64,000 nucleotides of DNA from Erwinia sp. E602 (GCF_018141005.1 NZ_CP046581.1:62001-126000), one strand, 5' to 3'; positions 50,611 through 60,486 are shown, counted from the stretch's first letter. Notes: generated by a model not told the origin, from the sequence alone. Numbers and translations: made by a program.

Positions 50611-51414
50611 ATGTTAACCCCACAAGTCCGCCAGCAGCTGGCACGCGAACTGCGCCAGGCAGAGCAGAGCCGCGAACAGGTTCGACAGCTGTCACTGCGC
50701 CATCCTGATATCAGTATTGAAGATGCTTACGCCATCCAGCGCGCATCGGTGGCGGCAAAGATCGCCGAAGGCCGCACGCTGAAGGGCCATAAAATCGGCC
50801 TGACCTCACGGGCTATGCAGACCAGCTCGCAGATTGACGAGCCGGACTACGGCGCGCTGCTCGACGATATGTTTTTCGCCGACGGCAGCGACATTCCTGT
50901 CGAGCGCTTTATCGTCCCCAGGCTCGAAGTTGAACTGGCCTTTGTGCTGGCAAAACCGCTGCGCGGCCCCGGCTGCACGCTGTTCGATGTGTATAACGCC
51001 ACCGGTTACGTCATTCCGGCGCTGGAGATTATCGACGCGCGCTGCCACGGCATCGACCCGGAAACCCAGCGGCCGCGCAGGGTGTTCGACACCATCGCCG
51101 ACAACGCCGCCAGCGCCGGGGTGGTGATGGGCGGGCGGCCGATCAAACCCGACGCGCTGGACCTGCGCTGGATCTCAGCGCTGCTCTACCGCAACGGGGT
51201 GATTGAGGAGTCCGGGGTCGCCGCCGCGGTGCTGAATCACCCGGCCAACGGCGTCGCCTGGCTGGCCAATAAGCTGGCCGCGCACGACGTACAGCTGGAG
51301 GCCGGCCAGGTGGTCCTCGGCGGCTCCTTCACCCGTCCGGTCGCGGTGCGCCAGGGCGACACCTTCCACGTCGATTACGGCCCGATGGGGGCCATCAGCT
51401 GCCGGTTTGTCTGA
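50611..51414 (+). CDS. hpaH: HpaH, 2-oxo-hept-4-ene-1,7-dioate hydratase
   Basis: The 267-residue protein belongs to the fumarylacetoacetase-like hydratase family with Mhp[37 protein letters not shown], the metal-binding region [10 protein letters not shown] and PALEIIDAR, and [14 protein letters not shown]. It hydrates 2-oxohept-4-ene-1,7-dioate to 4-hydroxy-2-oxoheptanedioate for HpaI. AAGGAG precedes the ATG. Coordinates, order and spacing fit one operon. Confidence 0.95.
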   Translation: MLTPQVRQQLARELRQAEQSREQVRQLSLRHPDISIEDAYAIQRASVAAKIAEGRTLKGHKIGLTSRAMQTSSQIDEPDYGALLDDMFFADGSDIPVERFIVPRLEVELAFVLAKPLRGPGCTLFDVYNATGYVIPALEIIDARCHGIDPETQRPRRVFDTIADNAASAGVVMGGRPIKPDALDLRWISALLYRNGVIEESGVAAAVLNHPANGVAWLANKLAAHDVQLEAGQVVLGGSFTRPVAVRQGDTFHVDYGPMGAISCRFV

Positions 51415-51423
51415 GGAGGCACC

Positions 51424-52224
51424 ATGCCACATAACGCATTTAAGCAGGCGCTGGCCGATAAACAGCCGCAGATCGGGCTGTGGCTGGGGCTGGCAAACAG
51501 CTACAGCGCCGAGCTGCTGGCCGGGGCCGGTTTTCACTGGCTGCTGATTGACGGCGAGCACGCGCCCAACGACGTGCGCTCGATCCTTTGCCAGCTGCAG
51601 GCGATCGCCCCCTATCCCAGTCATCCGGTGGTGCGGCCACCGGTGAATGACCCGGTGATCGTTAAACAACTGCTGGATACCGGGGCGCAGACGCTGCTGG
51701 TGCCGATGGTACAGAACGCCGCCCAGGCGCAGCAGGCGGTACGCGCCTGTCGCTACCCGCCGCAGGGCATCCGCGGCGTCGGCAGCGCGCTGGCCCGCGC
51801 CTCGCGCTGGAACCGCGAGCCTGACTATCTGCTCCGCGCCAACGATCAGATCTGCCTGCTGGTGCAGATCGAAACGCGCGAGGCGGTGGATAACCTGGCG
51901 GCGATTCTGGCGGTGGAAGGCGTCGACGGCGTGTTTATCGGCCCGGCCGATCTCAGCGCCGATATGGGCTTTGCCGGTAATCCCGGCCATCCCGAGGTGC
52001 AGGCGGCGATCGCGCGCTGCATTACCGCGATCCGCGCGGCAGGCAAAGCCCCGGGCATCCTGATGGCCAATGAAAAGCTGGCGCAACACTATCTTGACCT
52101 GGGGGCGCTGTTTGTGGCGGTCGGCGTCGATACCACCCTGCTGGCCCGCGGCGCCGAAGCGCTGGCAGCACGCTTTATTTCCCCGACGGGCGGCAGCGCC
52201 GCCGCAGAACCGACGGTTTACTGA
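51424..52224 (+). CDS. hpaI: HpaI, 4-hydroxy-2-oxoheptanedioate aldolase
   Basis: The 266-residue class II aldolase of the HpcH/HpaI family shows DGEHAPND (His45-like general base), [21 protein letters not shown] and [14 protein letters not shown]; the Glu and Asp bind the divalent metal. It cleaves 4-hydroxy-2-oxoheptane-1,7-dioate to pyruvate and succinate semialdehyde, the last step of the pathway. It begins nine bases past the hpaH stop with GAGGAGGCACC upstream. Confidence 0.95.
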   Translation: MPHNAFKQALADKQPQIGLWLGLANSYSAELLAGAGFHWLLIDGEHAPNDVRSILCQLQAIAPYPSHPVVRPPVNDPVIVKQLLDTGAQTLLVPMVQNAAQAQQAVRACRYPPQGIRGVGSALARASRWNREPDYLLRANDQICLLVQIETREAVDNLAAILAVEGVDGVFIGPADLSADMGFAGNPGHPEVQAAIARCITAIRAAGKAPGILMANEKLAQHYLDLGALFVAVGVDTTLLARGAEALAARFISPTGGSAAAEPTVY

Positions 52225-52241
52225 TCCCCTGAGGAGAAAAC

Positions 52242-53600
52242 ATGTCCGTGACCCCTGACCACTCTCAGCAGAACGGTCCGGCCGCCACCGAACGGCGGCT
52301 GATGAAAAAACTGTTCCGCCGCCTGATCGCCTTTCTGTTTGTGCTGTTTGTTTTCTCCTTCCTTGACCGGATCAATATCGGCTTTGCCGGTCTGACCATG
52401 GGCAAGGATCTCGGGCTCAGCTCCACCCTGTTCGGCCTGGCCGCCGCGCTGTTCTACGTCACCTATGTGCTGTGCGGCATTCCCGGTAATCTGATGCTGG
52501 GGATTGTCGGCGCGCGGCGCTGGATCGCCGGAATTATGGTGCTGTGGGGCATCGCCTCCACCTGTACCCTGTTTGCCACTGATGCCACGTCGCTGTATCT
52601 GCTGCGCATGCTGGTGGGCATCGCCGAAGCCGGCTTCCTGCCGGGGATCCTCGTCTATCTTACCTGGTGGTTCCCGGCAAAATACCGCGCCCGCGCCAAC
52701 GCGCTGTTTATGATCGCCATGCCGGTGACCATGATGTTCGGTTCGCTGCTGTCCGGCTATATTCTGGCGCTGGACGGCCTGTGGAACCTGAAAGGCTGGC
52801 AGTGGCTGTTTCTGCTGGAGGGCGCGCCCTCGGTGCTGCTGGGCGTTGTTACCTGGTTCTTCCTTGACGATCGGCCGCAGCAGGCGCGCTGGCTGCAGCC
52901 GGACGAGAAACGGCTGCTGATCGCACTGCTTGAGCGCGAACGCACCGCGCCGCCCGCCGACGCTGGCGAGGCCAGACCGCCGTGGCGCGAGGTGCTGACG
53001 CCGCTGGTGCTGCTTTACACGCTGGCCTACTTCTGCCTTGCCAACACCTTAAGTGCGATCAATATCTGGACGCCGCAGATCCTTAAAAGTGTTAACGCCG
53101 GCAGCAGCAATATCGTGATTGGCATGCTGGCCGCCATTCCGCAGCTGGTAACCATTGTGGCGATGATCCTGTGGAGCCGCCGCTCTGACCGCCGCCAGGA
53201 GCGCAAGCGCCATACGCTGATCCCTTACCTGTTTGCGGCCGCAGGTTGGCTGCTGGCCTCCGCCACCGCCCATCCGCTGGTACAGCTGCTGGGCATTATC
53301 ATCGCCTCCTCCGGCTCCTTTACCGCGATGGTGATGTTCTGGACCACCCCGGACCGCGTTATCAGCTTTCAGGCCCGGGCGCTGGCGCTGGCGGCGATCA
53401 ACGCGGTGGGCAACATCGGCTCGGCGGTCAGCCCGCTGGCGATTGGTATTCTGCGCGACGCCACCGGCAGCTTCAACGCCGGGCTGTGGCTGGTGGCCGG
53501 GCTGCTGGTGCTGGGCGCAGTGGTACTGAGCCGCATTCCGATGAACGGGGAAGGCCGGCAACCGACGCCGCTGGCCGCGCGGTCGCATCCGTTGCGCTAA
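52242..53600 (+). CDS. hpaX: HpaX, 4-hydroxyphenylacetate permease
   Basis: The 452-residue MFS carrier of the anion:cation symporter type has about 12 helices. Conserved segments are FSFLDRINIGFAGLTMGKDLGLS in the first loop, LFYVTYVLCGIPGN in TM2, GIAEAGFLPGILVYLTWWFPAKYRARA in TM4 and MVMFWTTPDR late. In E. coli HpaX imports 4-hydroxyphenylacetate. GAGGAGAAAAC lies before the ATG. It sits between hpaI and hpaA, as in E. coli W. Confidence 0.93.
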   Translation: MSVTPDHSQQNGPAATERRLMKKLFRRLIAFLFVLFVFSFLDRINIGFAGLTMGKDLGLSSTLFGLAAALFYVTYVLCGIPGNLMLGIVGARRWIAGIMVLWGIASTCTLFATDATSLYLLRMLVGIAEAGFLPGILVYLTWWFPAKYRARANALFMIAMPVTMMFGSLLSGYILALDGLWNLKGWQWLFLLEGAPSVLLGVVTWFFLDDRPQQARWLQPDEKRLLIALLERERTAPPADAGEARPPWREVLTPLVLLYTLAYFCLANTLSAINIWTPQILKSVNAGSSNIVIGMLAAIPQLVTIVAMILWSRRSDRRQERKRHTLIPYLFAAAGWLLASATAHPLVQLLGIIIASSGSFTAMVMFWTTPDRVISFQARALALAAINAVGNIGSAVSPLAIGILRDATGSFNAGLWLVAGLLVLGAVVLSRIPMNGEGRQPTPLAARSHPLR

Positions 53601-53609
53601 GGAGGAGCG

Positions 53610-54482
53610 ATGAGCGCTGGCGGTGACAATATCGATATCAGCAAAGCGTATGACTCAGGCTACGCCGATGCCGAAGTGCACTATGAAACCTTCGCCCGGC
53701 TGGCGCACTTCTTCGGCCGCGATATGCACGCGCACTGGCACGATCGCTATTTCCAGCTGCACTATCTCGCCACCGGTAAGATCACCCTGCAGCTGGATGA
53801 CCATCTCTACGACGTCTGCGCGCCGCTGTTTATCCTGACGCCGCCATCGGTGCCGCACGCGTTTATTACCGAAGCGGACAGCGATGGGCACGTCTTAACG
53901 GTGCGCCAGGAGCTGGTGTGGTCGCTGGCGGAAAAGCTGTGGCCGGGTCAGGCGGACACGATCAACCGCGCGGGCGTCTGCCTGTCGCTGGCCGCCTCAC
54001 CCCTGACGCTGGCCGCGCTGGATCACTACTGGCCGCTGATCGCGGCAGAGTTCAGCGGCGCGGCGGCCGGGCGCGAGCTGGCACTTAACGCGCTGGCGCA
54101 GGCGCTGTTTACCCTGCTGCTGCGCGAAGCGCCGCCGTGGGAGCACGGCCCCTGCGGCGTGCGCGGCGAGATGCGTCAGTTTCAGCGCTTTAACCGTATG
54201 ATCGACCAGCATTATCGTCAGCATCTGGCGGTGCCGGACTACGCCCGTGAGCTGGGCGTCAGCGAATCGCGGCTCACCGGGCTGTGCCGGCGCTTTGCCA
54301 ACCAGTCGCCGAAGCGGCTGATATTCGAGCGGGTGCTGCGCGAGGCTAAACGCCTGCTGCGCTACAGCAGCGACAGCGTGCACCAGATCGCCTGGGCGCT
54401 GGGCTACAAAGATCCGGCCTATTTCGCCCGTTTTTTTCATCGTATGGCGGGCTGCTCGCCGAGCGAGTTCCGCAACCGGTAA
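53610..54482 (+). CDS. hpaA: HpaA, AraC-family activator of hpaBC
   Basis: The 290-residue protein has an N-terminal cupin-like effector domain (HAHWHDRYFQLHYLATG, residues about 32-50) and two C-terminal HTH motifs (about 200-285: VPDYARELGVSESRLTGLCRRFANQSPKRLIFERVLREAKRLLRYSSDSVHQIAWALGYKDPAYFARFFHRMAGCSPSEFR). E. coli HpaA activates hpaBC in response to 4-hydroxyphenylacetate. AAGGAGGAGCG precedes the ATG at nine bases past hpaX. The 152-bp gap to hpaB holds its probable target. Confidence 0.93.
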   Translation: MSAGGDNIDISKAYDSGYADAEVHYETFARLAHFFGRDMHAHWHDRYFQLHYLATGKITLQLDDHLYDVCAPLFILTPPSVPHAFITEADSDGHVLTVRQELVWSLAEKLWPGQADTINRAGVCLSLAASPLTLAALDHYWPLIAAEFSGAAAGRELALNALAQALFTLLLREAPPWEHGPCGVRGEMRQFQRFNRMIDQHYRQHLAVPDYARELGVSESRLTGLCRRFANQSPKRLIFERVLREAKRLLRYSSDSVHQIAWALGYKDPAYFARFFHRMAGCSPSEFRNR

Positions 54483-54634
54483 GCGCCGGAGCCGGTGAAA
54501 AGTACCCGCAATCGCCTGAAACGTCTCTTCCGCACGCCGCCTTGCAGCGCTTAAATCGGTTAACAGAAAAAATCACTCAGATAACAAACCGGACGCTCGC
54601 CGAGGCGACGTCGTCACTATAATGAGGCAGAACC

Positions 54635-56197
54635 ATGCAACCTGAAGCCCACCGCTCCGCCAGCAACCGCCCGTTTACCGGCGCCGAGTTCCTTAACAGC
54701 CTGCAGGACGGCCGTGAAATCTTTATCTACGGTGAACGGGTCAAAGACGTCACCACCCATCCGGCGTTTCGCAACGCCGCCGCTTCCGTGGCGCAGCTGT
54801 ACGACGCGCTGCACGCGCCGGAGAGCATCGACCGGCTGTGCTGGCAGACCGATACCGGCAACGGCGGCTACACCCACCGCACCTTCCGCTTTGCCCGCTC
54901 GGCGCAGGAGATCCGCCAGCAGCGCGATGCGATCGCCGACTGGTCGCGGCTCAGCTACGGCTGGATGGGCCGCTCGCCGGACTATAAGGCGGCGTTCTGC
55001 TGTTCGCTGGGCGCCAACCCGGAGTTCTACGGCGAGTATGCCGACAACGCGCGCCGCTGGTATCAGCGCATTCAGGAAGCCGGCCTCTACTTTAACCACG
55101 CCATCGTTAACCCGCCGATCGATCGCCACAAGCCGTCGGACGAGGTGAAAGACGTCTACGTGCAGGTGCAGAAGGAGACCGACGCCGGCATTATCGTCAG
55201 CGGCGCCAAGGTGGTGGCCACCAACTCGGCGCTGACCCACTACAACTTTATCGGCTTCGGCTCGGCGCAGGTGATGGGCGACGATCCCAGCTTTGCGCTG
55301 ATGTTTATCGCGCCGATGGATGCCGACGGCGTTAAGCTGATCTCCCGCGCCTCCTTTGAACTGGTGGCCGGCGCGACCGGATCGCCGTTCGACTATCCGC
55401 TCTCCAGCCGCTTTGATGAAAACGACGCGATTCTGGTGATGGATAACGTGCTGATCCCGTGGGAGAACGTGCTGGTCTACCGCGACTTTGACCGCTGCCG
55501 CCGCTGGAGCATCGAGGCCGGTTTTGCCCGCCTCTATCCGATGCAGGCCTGCGTGCGGCTGGCGGTGAAGCTTGATTTCATCACCGCGCTGCTGCAGAAA
55601 AGCCTCGAATGTACCGGCGTCATTGAGTTTCGCGGCGTGCAGGCGGCGCTGGGCGAAGTGGTGGCGTGGCGCAACCTGTTCTGGTCGCTCAGCGATGCGA
55701 TGGCCGCAGAAGCACAGCCGTGGAAAAACGGTGCCTGGCTGCCGGATATGCAGGCGATGCAGACCTACCGGGTGATGGCACCCATGGCCTACAGCAAAAT
55801 CAAAAACATCATTGAGAGCAACGTTGCCAGCGGGCTGATCTACCTGCCTTCCAGCGTGCGTGACCTGAACAACCCGGAGATCGACCGCTATCTGGCGCAG
55901 TACGTGCGCGGCTCCAACGGTATGGACCACGAACAGCGTATCAAGATCCTCAGGCTGATGTGGGACGCGATGGGCAGCGAGTTTGGCGGCCGCCACGAGC
56001 TGTATGAAATTAACTATGCCGGCAGCCAGGATGAGGTGCGCCTGCAGTGCCTGCGCCACGCGCAGGACTCGGGCAGCATGAAGGGCATGATGGCGATGGT
56101 TGACCGCTGCCTGACCGACTATGACCGCCACGGCTGGACGGTGCCGCACCTGCACAACAACCACGACATCAGCCAGCTTGACCGTTTACTGAAATAA
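54635..56197 (+). CDS. hpaB: HpaB, 4-hydroxyphenylacetate 3-monooxygenase, oxygenase component
   Basis: The 520-residue protein has the same length as E. coli HpaB and matches along its length (RPFTGAEFLNSLQDGREIFIYGERVKDVTTHPAFRNAA..., SRLSYGWMGRSPDYKAAF, NPPIDRHKPSDEVKDVY, SGAKVVATNSALTHYNF). It uses FADH2 from HpaC to hydroxylate 4-hydroxyphenylacetate to 3,4-dihydroxyphenylacetate and accepts other phenols. GAGG lies seven bases before the ATG. It forms an operon with hpaC, 11 bases apart. Confidence 0.97.
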   Translation: MQPEAHRSASNRPFTGAEFLNSLQDGREIFIYGERVKDVTTHPAFRNAAASVAQLYDALHAPESIDRLCWQTDTGNGGYTHRTFRFARSAQEIRQQRDAIADWSRLSYGWMGRSPDYKAAFCCSLGANPEFYGEYADNARRWYQRIQEAGLYFNHAIVNPPIDRHKPSDEVKDVYVQVQKETDAGIIVSGAKVVATNSALTHYNFIGFGSAQVMGDDPSFALMFIAPMDADGVKLISRASFELVAGATGSPFDYPLSSRFDENDAILVMDNVLIPWENVLVYRDFDRCRRWSIEAGFARLYPMQACVRLAVKLDFITALLQKSLECTGVIEFRGVQAALGEVVAWRNLFWSLSDAMAAEAQPWKNGAWLPDMQAMQTYRVMAPMAYSKIKNIIESNVASGLIYLPSSVRDLNNPEIDRYLAQYVRGSNGMDHEQRIKILRLMWDAMGSEFGGRHELYEINYAGSQDEVRLQCLRHAQDSGSMKGMMAMVDRCLTDYDRHGWTVPHLHNNHDISQLDRLLK

Positions 56198-56208
56198 GGG
56201 GGGTTTTT

Positions 56209-56727
56209 ATGTCCAGTGAAGAACAGCACCGCCTGAATTTTCGTGAGGCGATGGCCAGCTTACCGGCGGCGGTCAATATTGTGACGACCCAGGGCAGCGC
56301 CGGGCGCTGCGGCATTACCGCCACCGCCGTCTGTTCGGTGACCGACACGCCGCCAACGCTGCTGGTGTGCATCAACAGCCGCAGCGCGATGAACCCGGTC
56401 TTTACCGGCAATGGGCGCATGTGCGTCAACGTGCTGAACCACCAGCAGGAGGAGATGGCGCGCCACTTTGCCGGCATGACCGAACTGAGTATGGAGCAGC
56501 GCTTCGGGCTGGAGGGCTGGCGCGAGGGTGAACTGCAGCAGCCGGTGCTGCAACGGGCGCTGGCCAGCCTGGAGGGTGAGATTCAGCAAATTGATACCAT
56601 CGGCACCCATCGGGTCTATCTGCTGGAGGTCAGACATATCGCGCTGGCGACGCAGGGCAGCGGGCTGATCTACTTTAAACGCCAGTTCCACGCCACGCCG
56701 TACCAGCAGAAACGGGTGACCGTGTAA
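56209..56727 (+). CDS. hpaC: HpaC, flavin reductase component of 4-HPA 3-monooxygenase
   Basis: The 172-residue flavin reductase matches HpaC: LNFREAMASLPAAVNIVTTQG, GITATAVCSVTDTPPTLLVCIN, MCVNVLNHQQEEMARHFAGMT and a final GLIYFKRQFH. It reduces FAD with NADH and supplies FADH2 to HpaB by diffusion. The ATG follows AAGGGGGG. It ends the cluster; no strong terminator was seen in the 218 bases before the next gene. Confidence 0.95.
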   Translation: MSSEEQHRLNFREAMASLPAAVNIVTTQGSAGRCGITATAVCSVTDTPPTLLVCINSRSAMNPVFTGNGRMCVNVLNHQQEEMARHFAGMTELSMEQRFGLEGWREGELQQPVLQRALASLEGEIQQIDTIGTHRVYLLEVRHIALATQGSGLIYFKRQFHATPYQQKRVTV

Positions 56728-56945
56728 CTTTTCACAAAAAACTGCCGTGAGCGGTTACCGCGTTACCCTGGCAACGCAGATCACCCGCTGAGGACGCTTC
56801 AGGCCTCTGCGCAGCCATCAGAAACAGTCCGGGCAGAACATCGGGCCGCTGTATTCACGCATCGGTTGATGCTGCCATCAGATGCCAACGGCCAGACCGT
56901 TGCACGGCCGCCTCTTTCAGCTTAATGCCGGAAGAGGCTCACCGG

Positions 56946-57869
56946 TCAGTTCATCGCGGAACAGCACGCGCGCAACGCGTTGCGCAGCCACCGATGCGCC
57001 GGGTCGCGCTCCTTTCTGCCGTGCCAGGCCTGGTGGTAGGTGAATTCCGGCAGCGCCAGCGGCGGCGTAAAGTGACACAGCGACGACGGATAGCGTTGCG
57101 CGCTGACCGAACGGCTGGCCACGGTCAGCACCAGGTCGGTGCCGGGGAGCAGATTGACGGCAGCGCTCCAGTGCGGCAGCGCCATGCAGATACGCCGCTG
57201 CAGCCCTTTCGCTGCCAGCACCCGTTCGATCTCATCCCGCGCGTCCGGCTTCATCGCCAGCATCACGTGCGGTCTGCCGAGCCACTCATCCAGCGTGAGC
57301 GCCCTGCCCGCGGGCAGCGTGTCGCGGTCCGCCAGGCAGATAAAGTGCTCGTTAAACAGCGCCTGCTGCTGAATAGCATCTTCCGCATCCGGGAACACTC
57401 CCAGCGCCAGATCCAGCTCGCCCTCCGCCAGCTGCGCCAGCATCAGTTCCCGGCTCGCCTGGCTGATGGCAAGATTAACGCCAGGTGCCGTTTTTCTCAG
57501 GTGACGTACCAGCTCAGGCAGCACGATGCGTGCCGCATAGTCCGACATCGCCACCCGGAAGGTGCGCCGCAGCGTAGCCGGATCAAACTCCGCCGCGCCC
57601 AGCAGGTCGTTCAGCTCCGCCAGCGCACTGTTCAGCGTCGGTAACAGGCTCTGTGCCCGCGCGGTCAGCGCCATCCGCCCCGCCTGACGAACCAGCAGCG
57701 GGTCGTTAAAATGCGTCCGCAGCTGCGCCAGCGCGTGGCTGACCGCCGGCTGGCTTCTGTGCAGCCTGACGGCGGCGCGGGTGACGTGTTTTTCCGTCAG
57801 CAGCGCGTGCAGCGTCAGCAGCAGGTTCAGATCTATTCTGCGCAGTTCATCCATATGATGCATACCCAT
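56946..57869 (-). CDS. LysR-family transcriptional regulator
   Basis: The 307-residue protein has the LysR HTH at about 12-70 (IDLNLLLTLHALLTEKHVTRAAVRLHRSQPAVSHALAQLR) in the NodD/SyrM-like style, and a PBP-like effector domain. It may start at ATG 57869 or the in-frame ATG 57854, five codons on; neither has a clear ribosome-binding site. It is divergent from the DMT transporter at 57948 with 78 bp between, and probably controls it. It converges on hpaC but is not part of the pathway in other enterobacteria. Confidence 0.87.
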   Translation of the reverse strand: MGMHHMDELRRIDLNLLLTLHALLTEKHVTRAAVRLHRSQPAVSHALAQLRTHFNDPLLVRQAGRMALTARAQSLLPTLNSALAELNDLLGAAEFDPATLRRTFRVAMSDYAARIVLPELVRHLRKTAPGVNLAISQASRELMLAQLAEGELDLALGVFPDAEDAIQQQALFNEHFICLADRDTLPAGRALTLDEWLGRPHVMLAMKPDARDEIERVLAAKGLQRRICMALPHWSAAVNLLPGTDLVLTVASRSVSAQRYPSSLCHFTPPLALPEFTYHQAWHGRKERDPAHRWLRNALRACCSAMN

Positions 57870-57947
57870 AATGCAGATAAACGATTTCTATAACTATAAC
57901 TGATAATCCACAATCGCCCCATCACATCCTTTCCTGATGAGGTTGCC

Positions 57948-58508
57948 ATGCTCAGTAAAACCCTGTTTCTCACCTTCCTGCCCGTCACCATCGCCCTGCT
58001 GGCCGGTGCGCTGCTGCCTTTTCAGGCCAGCAGCAACGCCGCCGTCGGTAAAGCGCTGGGGCATCCTTTGTGGGGGGCGCTGGTCTCGCTGGCCGTCAGC
58101 GCACTGGTGCTGCTGCCGCTGCTCTGGCTGTTTAAAGTGCCCGCCCCTCGCGTCGCCACCGCGCTGCAGGCCCCATGGTGGATCTGGATCGGCGGCCTGT
58201 TCGGCGCGCTCTACGTGGTCAGCGCCACCGCGTTTGCGCCAAAGCTCGGTGCGGGCAGCTTCCTCGTGCTGGTGGTGGCCGGTCAGATGATCGCCGCGGT
58301 ACTGGTGGACCATTTTGGCCTGATGAACCTGACGCCGCGGCCGATCAACCTGGTCCGCGTGGCCGGCGTCGCCCTGATACTGGCTGGCGCGTTCTGTATT
58401 CACTACGGCGGGCTGAGTAGTGCCGGCCGCAGCGCGCCGGTGGCAGACCAGCGCACGCTGCCGAAGACATTCACTGAAAATTCTGCCAGGCCGCCCTCTT
58501 CTGACTGA
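57948..58508 (+). CDS. DMT-family transporter (YdcZ/DUF606-like)
   Basis: The 186-residue membrane protein has five hydrophobic segments, with LLAGALLPFQASSNAAVGKALGHPLWGALVSLAVSALVL, WWIWIGGLFGALYVVSATAFAPKLGAG and ALILAGAFCIHYGGL, the five-helix half-sized DMT type. Family members pair to form a functional transporter; the substrate is unknown. A 30-residue hydrophilic tail is unusual compared with YdcZ. It is divergent from the LysR gene and ends four bases before the next LysR stop. Confidence 0.8.
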   Translation: MLSKTLFLTFLPVTIALLAGALLPFQASSNAAVGKALGHPLWGALVSLAVSALVLLPLLWLFKVPAPRVATALQAPWWIWIGGLFGALYVVSATAFAPKLGAGSFLVLVVAGQMIAAVLVDHFGLMNLTPRPINLVRVAGVALILAGAFCIHYGGLSSAGRSAPVADQRTLPKTFTENSARPPSSD

Positions 58509-58512
58509 CCCG

Positions 58513-59421
58513 CTACCGGCAATCCGCACCTGACTCACGTAGCCAGTGAATCATGGCTTCACCGCCTGGCTGGCTCAAAGTACGTTGCGGCCAGGCAAGA
58601 AAATACGGTTTGCTGAGCGGCAGGGAAAGATTATCAATCACCACCAGCTCGCCACGCGCCAGTTCCCCTGCAATCAGGCGTCGCTGCCCCAGAAGCAGCC
58701 CGCAACCGAGCACTGCGGCATCAATCGCCAGCGAGGTGAGATTGAAGCTGAACGCGGGTTGTGACGGCGGCTCATCCATGCCTCTGGCCTGAAACCAGCT
58801 ACGCCAGTCAGGCAGGAAACGTCCTTCGTTACCCCAGTCGAGGTGGATCAAAGGTGCATGGCTGAGGATGTCTTCATATGAAAAACGCTGTAATAAGGCC
58901 GGGCTGGCGACCGGCAGCACCTCATCATGGAACAGCCACTGCTTATCCAGTTGCGGATAACGATCTTCACCAAAACAGATAACAAAATCCGCTGGCATTG
59001 CGGCGAAATCGACCTGAGCGTGGGTACCGTGTAACGACAGATCGATATTCGGGCAACGGGCGCGCCAGCCAGCCAGCTGAGGTAACAACCATTTCGACGC
59101 CAGCGCCGGTAAGGCATACACCGTCAATCTGGGTACACTGGCCGCCTTGTGGATATTTTGCTGACCGAGATGCAAAATATCAAAGGCTTCAGTGACATAA
59201 CGCAGATACTCCTTACCGGTTTCAGTCAGCATTACGCCATTTTGTGTGCGTAAAAACAGGGTACTCCCCAGTTGCTCCTCCAGCTGGCGAATCTGCTGAC
59301 TGACCGCTGCCGGGGTTAACGCCAGCTGTGCGGCCGCTTTCGTCAGGCTACCCAGTTCGGAGGCCACTTTAAATGACTGGATGACGCTGATTTTTGGTAA
59401 TCTTGACGATTGAGCAGGCAT
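58513..59421 (-). CDS. LysR-family transcriptional regulator (GcvA-like)
   Basis: The 302-residue protein has the LysR HTH at about 10-65 (SFKVASELGSLTKAAAQLALTPAAVSQQIRQLEEQLG) and a GcvA-like effector domain (ALPALASKWLLPQLAGWRARCPNIDLSLHGT). It is divergent from the Fe(II)/2-oxoglutarate dioxygenase gene at 59521. A strong TTAACAGGTG inverted repeat lies between their starts (59466-59503), so it probably controls that gene. Confidence 0.9.
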   Translation of the reverse strand: MPAQSSRLPKISVIQSFKVASELGSLTKAAAQLALTPAAVSQQIRQLEEQLGSTLFLRTQNGVMLTETGKEYLRYVTEAFDILHLGQQNIHKAASVPRLTVYALPALASKWLLPQLAGWRARCPNIDLSLHGTHAQVDFAAMPADFVICFGEDRYPQLDKQWLFHDEVLPVASPALLQRFSYEDILSHAPLIHLDWGNEGRFLPDWRSWFQARGMDEPPSQPAFSFNLTSLAIDAAVLGCGLLLGQRRLIAGELARGELVVIDNLSLPLSKPYFLAWPQRTLSQPGGEAMIHWLRESGADCR

Positions 59422-59431
59422 TAATTCTTCC

Positions 59432-59503
59432 TTAACAGGGTATTAAGTATTTATCGTTACGCTGCTTAACAGGTGACGGTTAAAGTAACATCACACCTGT
59501 TAA
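59432..59503. promoter_or_regulatory. LysR site TTAACAGGTG...CACCTGTTAA
   Basis: A perfect 10-bp inverted repeat (59466-59475 and 59494-59503) spans 38 bp, and a further TTAACAGGG half-site lies at 59432-59440 towards the LysR gene. The right arm is 17 bases before the dioxygenase ATG, so binding could also block translation initiation or transcription. Confidence 0.6.
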
Positions 59504-59520
59504 CCATGAGAATTGTTGCT

Positions 59521-60294
59521 ATGTCTGGCTCTCTTATTCGTCTGGATCTGCATCCGCTGGTCGATCACGACTGGCGTCAACGCTGTCGTGAACAATTGAA
59601 CCATTCTGGCGCGCTGGTGCTGCGTCAGTTTTTGCAACCCACGGCCTTACAGGCAATCATCGAAGAAGGCAATGCGCAACGCCATCTGGCTTATCACACC
59701 CTCAGCAAACATAACGTTTATCTGATGAAACCTGATGAGGCGTTCAGCCCTGAACACCCACGCAACCGTGATGTGGTCAGCACCAAAGGATGTATCACCG
59801 ATGATATAATCCCTGCTGAGTCGCCGTTGCGCCAACTTTATAATGATGAGCTGTTCAAAAGTTTCCTGTGCTATGTACTGGGCGAAGAGGCGCTTTACCC
59901 CTACGCTGACCCTCTTTCCTCCGTTAACCTGCACTACGCGCCTCACGGCCAGGAACTGGGCTGGCACTTCGACAATTCCTCTTTTGCCATCACCTTGCTG
60001 ATACAGAAACCGCTGGCGGGCGGGGTGTTTCAGTACGTGAAAGACCTGCGTGATGCCGATAGCGGAGAGATGAACTTCGCGGGTGTCGAGGCTGTTCTGG
60101 ATGAACGTAGGCCTGTTGAAGCACTGGCGATTGATGCAGGTGACCTGGTGCTATTTCGTGGTCGTAATTCCCTGCACCGCGTGACCCCGACTGAAGGGGA
60201 GATCACGCGGATGCTGGCAGTTCTGGCCTACAATACTCAGCCCGGCATTGCATTATCAGAGACAGCGCGTATGACATTTTACGGAAGAGTGTGA
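59521..60294 (+). CDS. Fe(II)/2-oxoglutarate-dependent dioxygenase, HalD/ArpA-like
   Basis: The 257-residue protein has the facial triad H149-x-D151 (GWHFDNSSFAITLLIQ) and distal H219 (NSLHRVTP), with R230 as the 2-oxoglutarate-binding Arg. It resembles the HalD/BesD/ArpA-like family; because Asp is present in HxD it should hydroxylate or otherwise oxidise rather than halogenate. Family members often act on free amino acids. ATG 59521 follows GAGAA; earlier ATG 59506 and 59473 are less likely. The divergent LysR suggests substrate-controlled expression. Confidence 0.82.
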   Translation: MSGSLIRLDLHPLVDHDWRQRCREQLNHSGALVLRQFLQPTALQAIIEEGNAQRHLAYHTLSKHNVYLMKPDEAFSPEHPRNRDVVSTKGCITDDIIPAESPLRQLYNDELFKSFLCYVLGEEALYPYADPLSSVNLHYAPHGQELGWHFDNSSFAITLLIQKPLAGGVFQYVKDLRDADSGEMNFAGVEAVLDERRPVEALAIDAGDLVLFRGRNSLHRVTPTEGEITRMLAVLAYNTQPGIALSETARMTFYGRV

Positions 60295-60486
60295 AATCAG
60301 GGACCCGGCGTGCAGAAAGATTTACCGCGTGCGGCAGGCTGTACCACAACTCCATAGTGGAAACAGCATCAGACGCCCCGGCAGCGGTGCGCAGGTCAAC
60401 GCTGAGGATGCGGTTACAGGGTTAAAGAAGAGAGTAGAGAATTCACCCTGACTGATGAACGTCACTCACCAGCCAGGGCTTTCAGC

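Noticed and set aside
54618..54623. TATAAT just before hpaB
   Set aside because: It lies only 12 bases from the hpaB start, which would give an almost leaderless mRNA and overlap the GAGG ribosome-binding site; the real HpaA-dependent promoter is probably further upstream.
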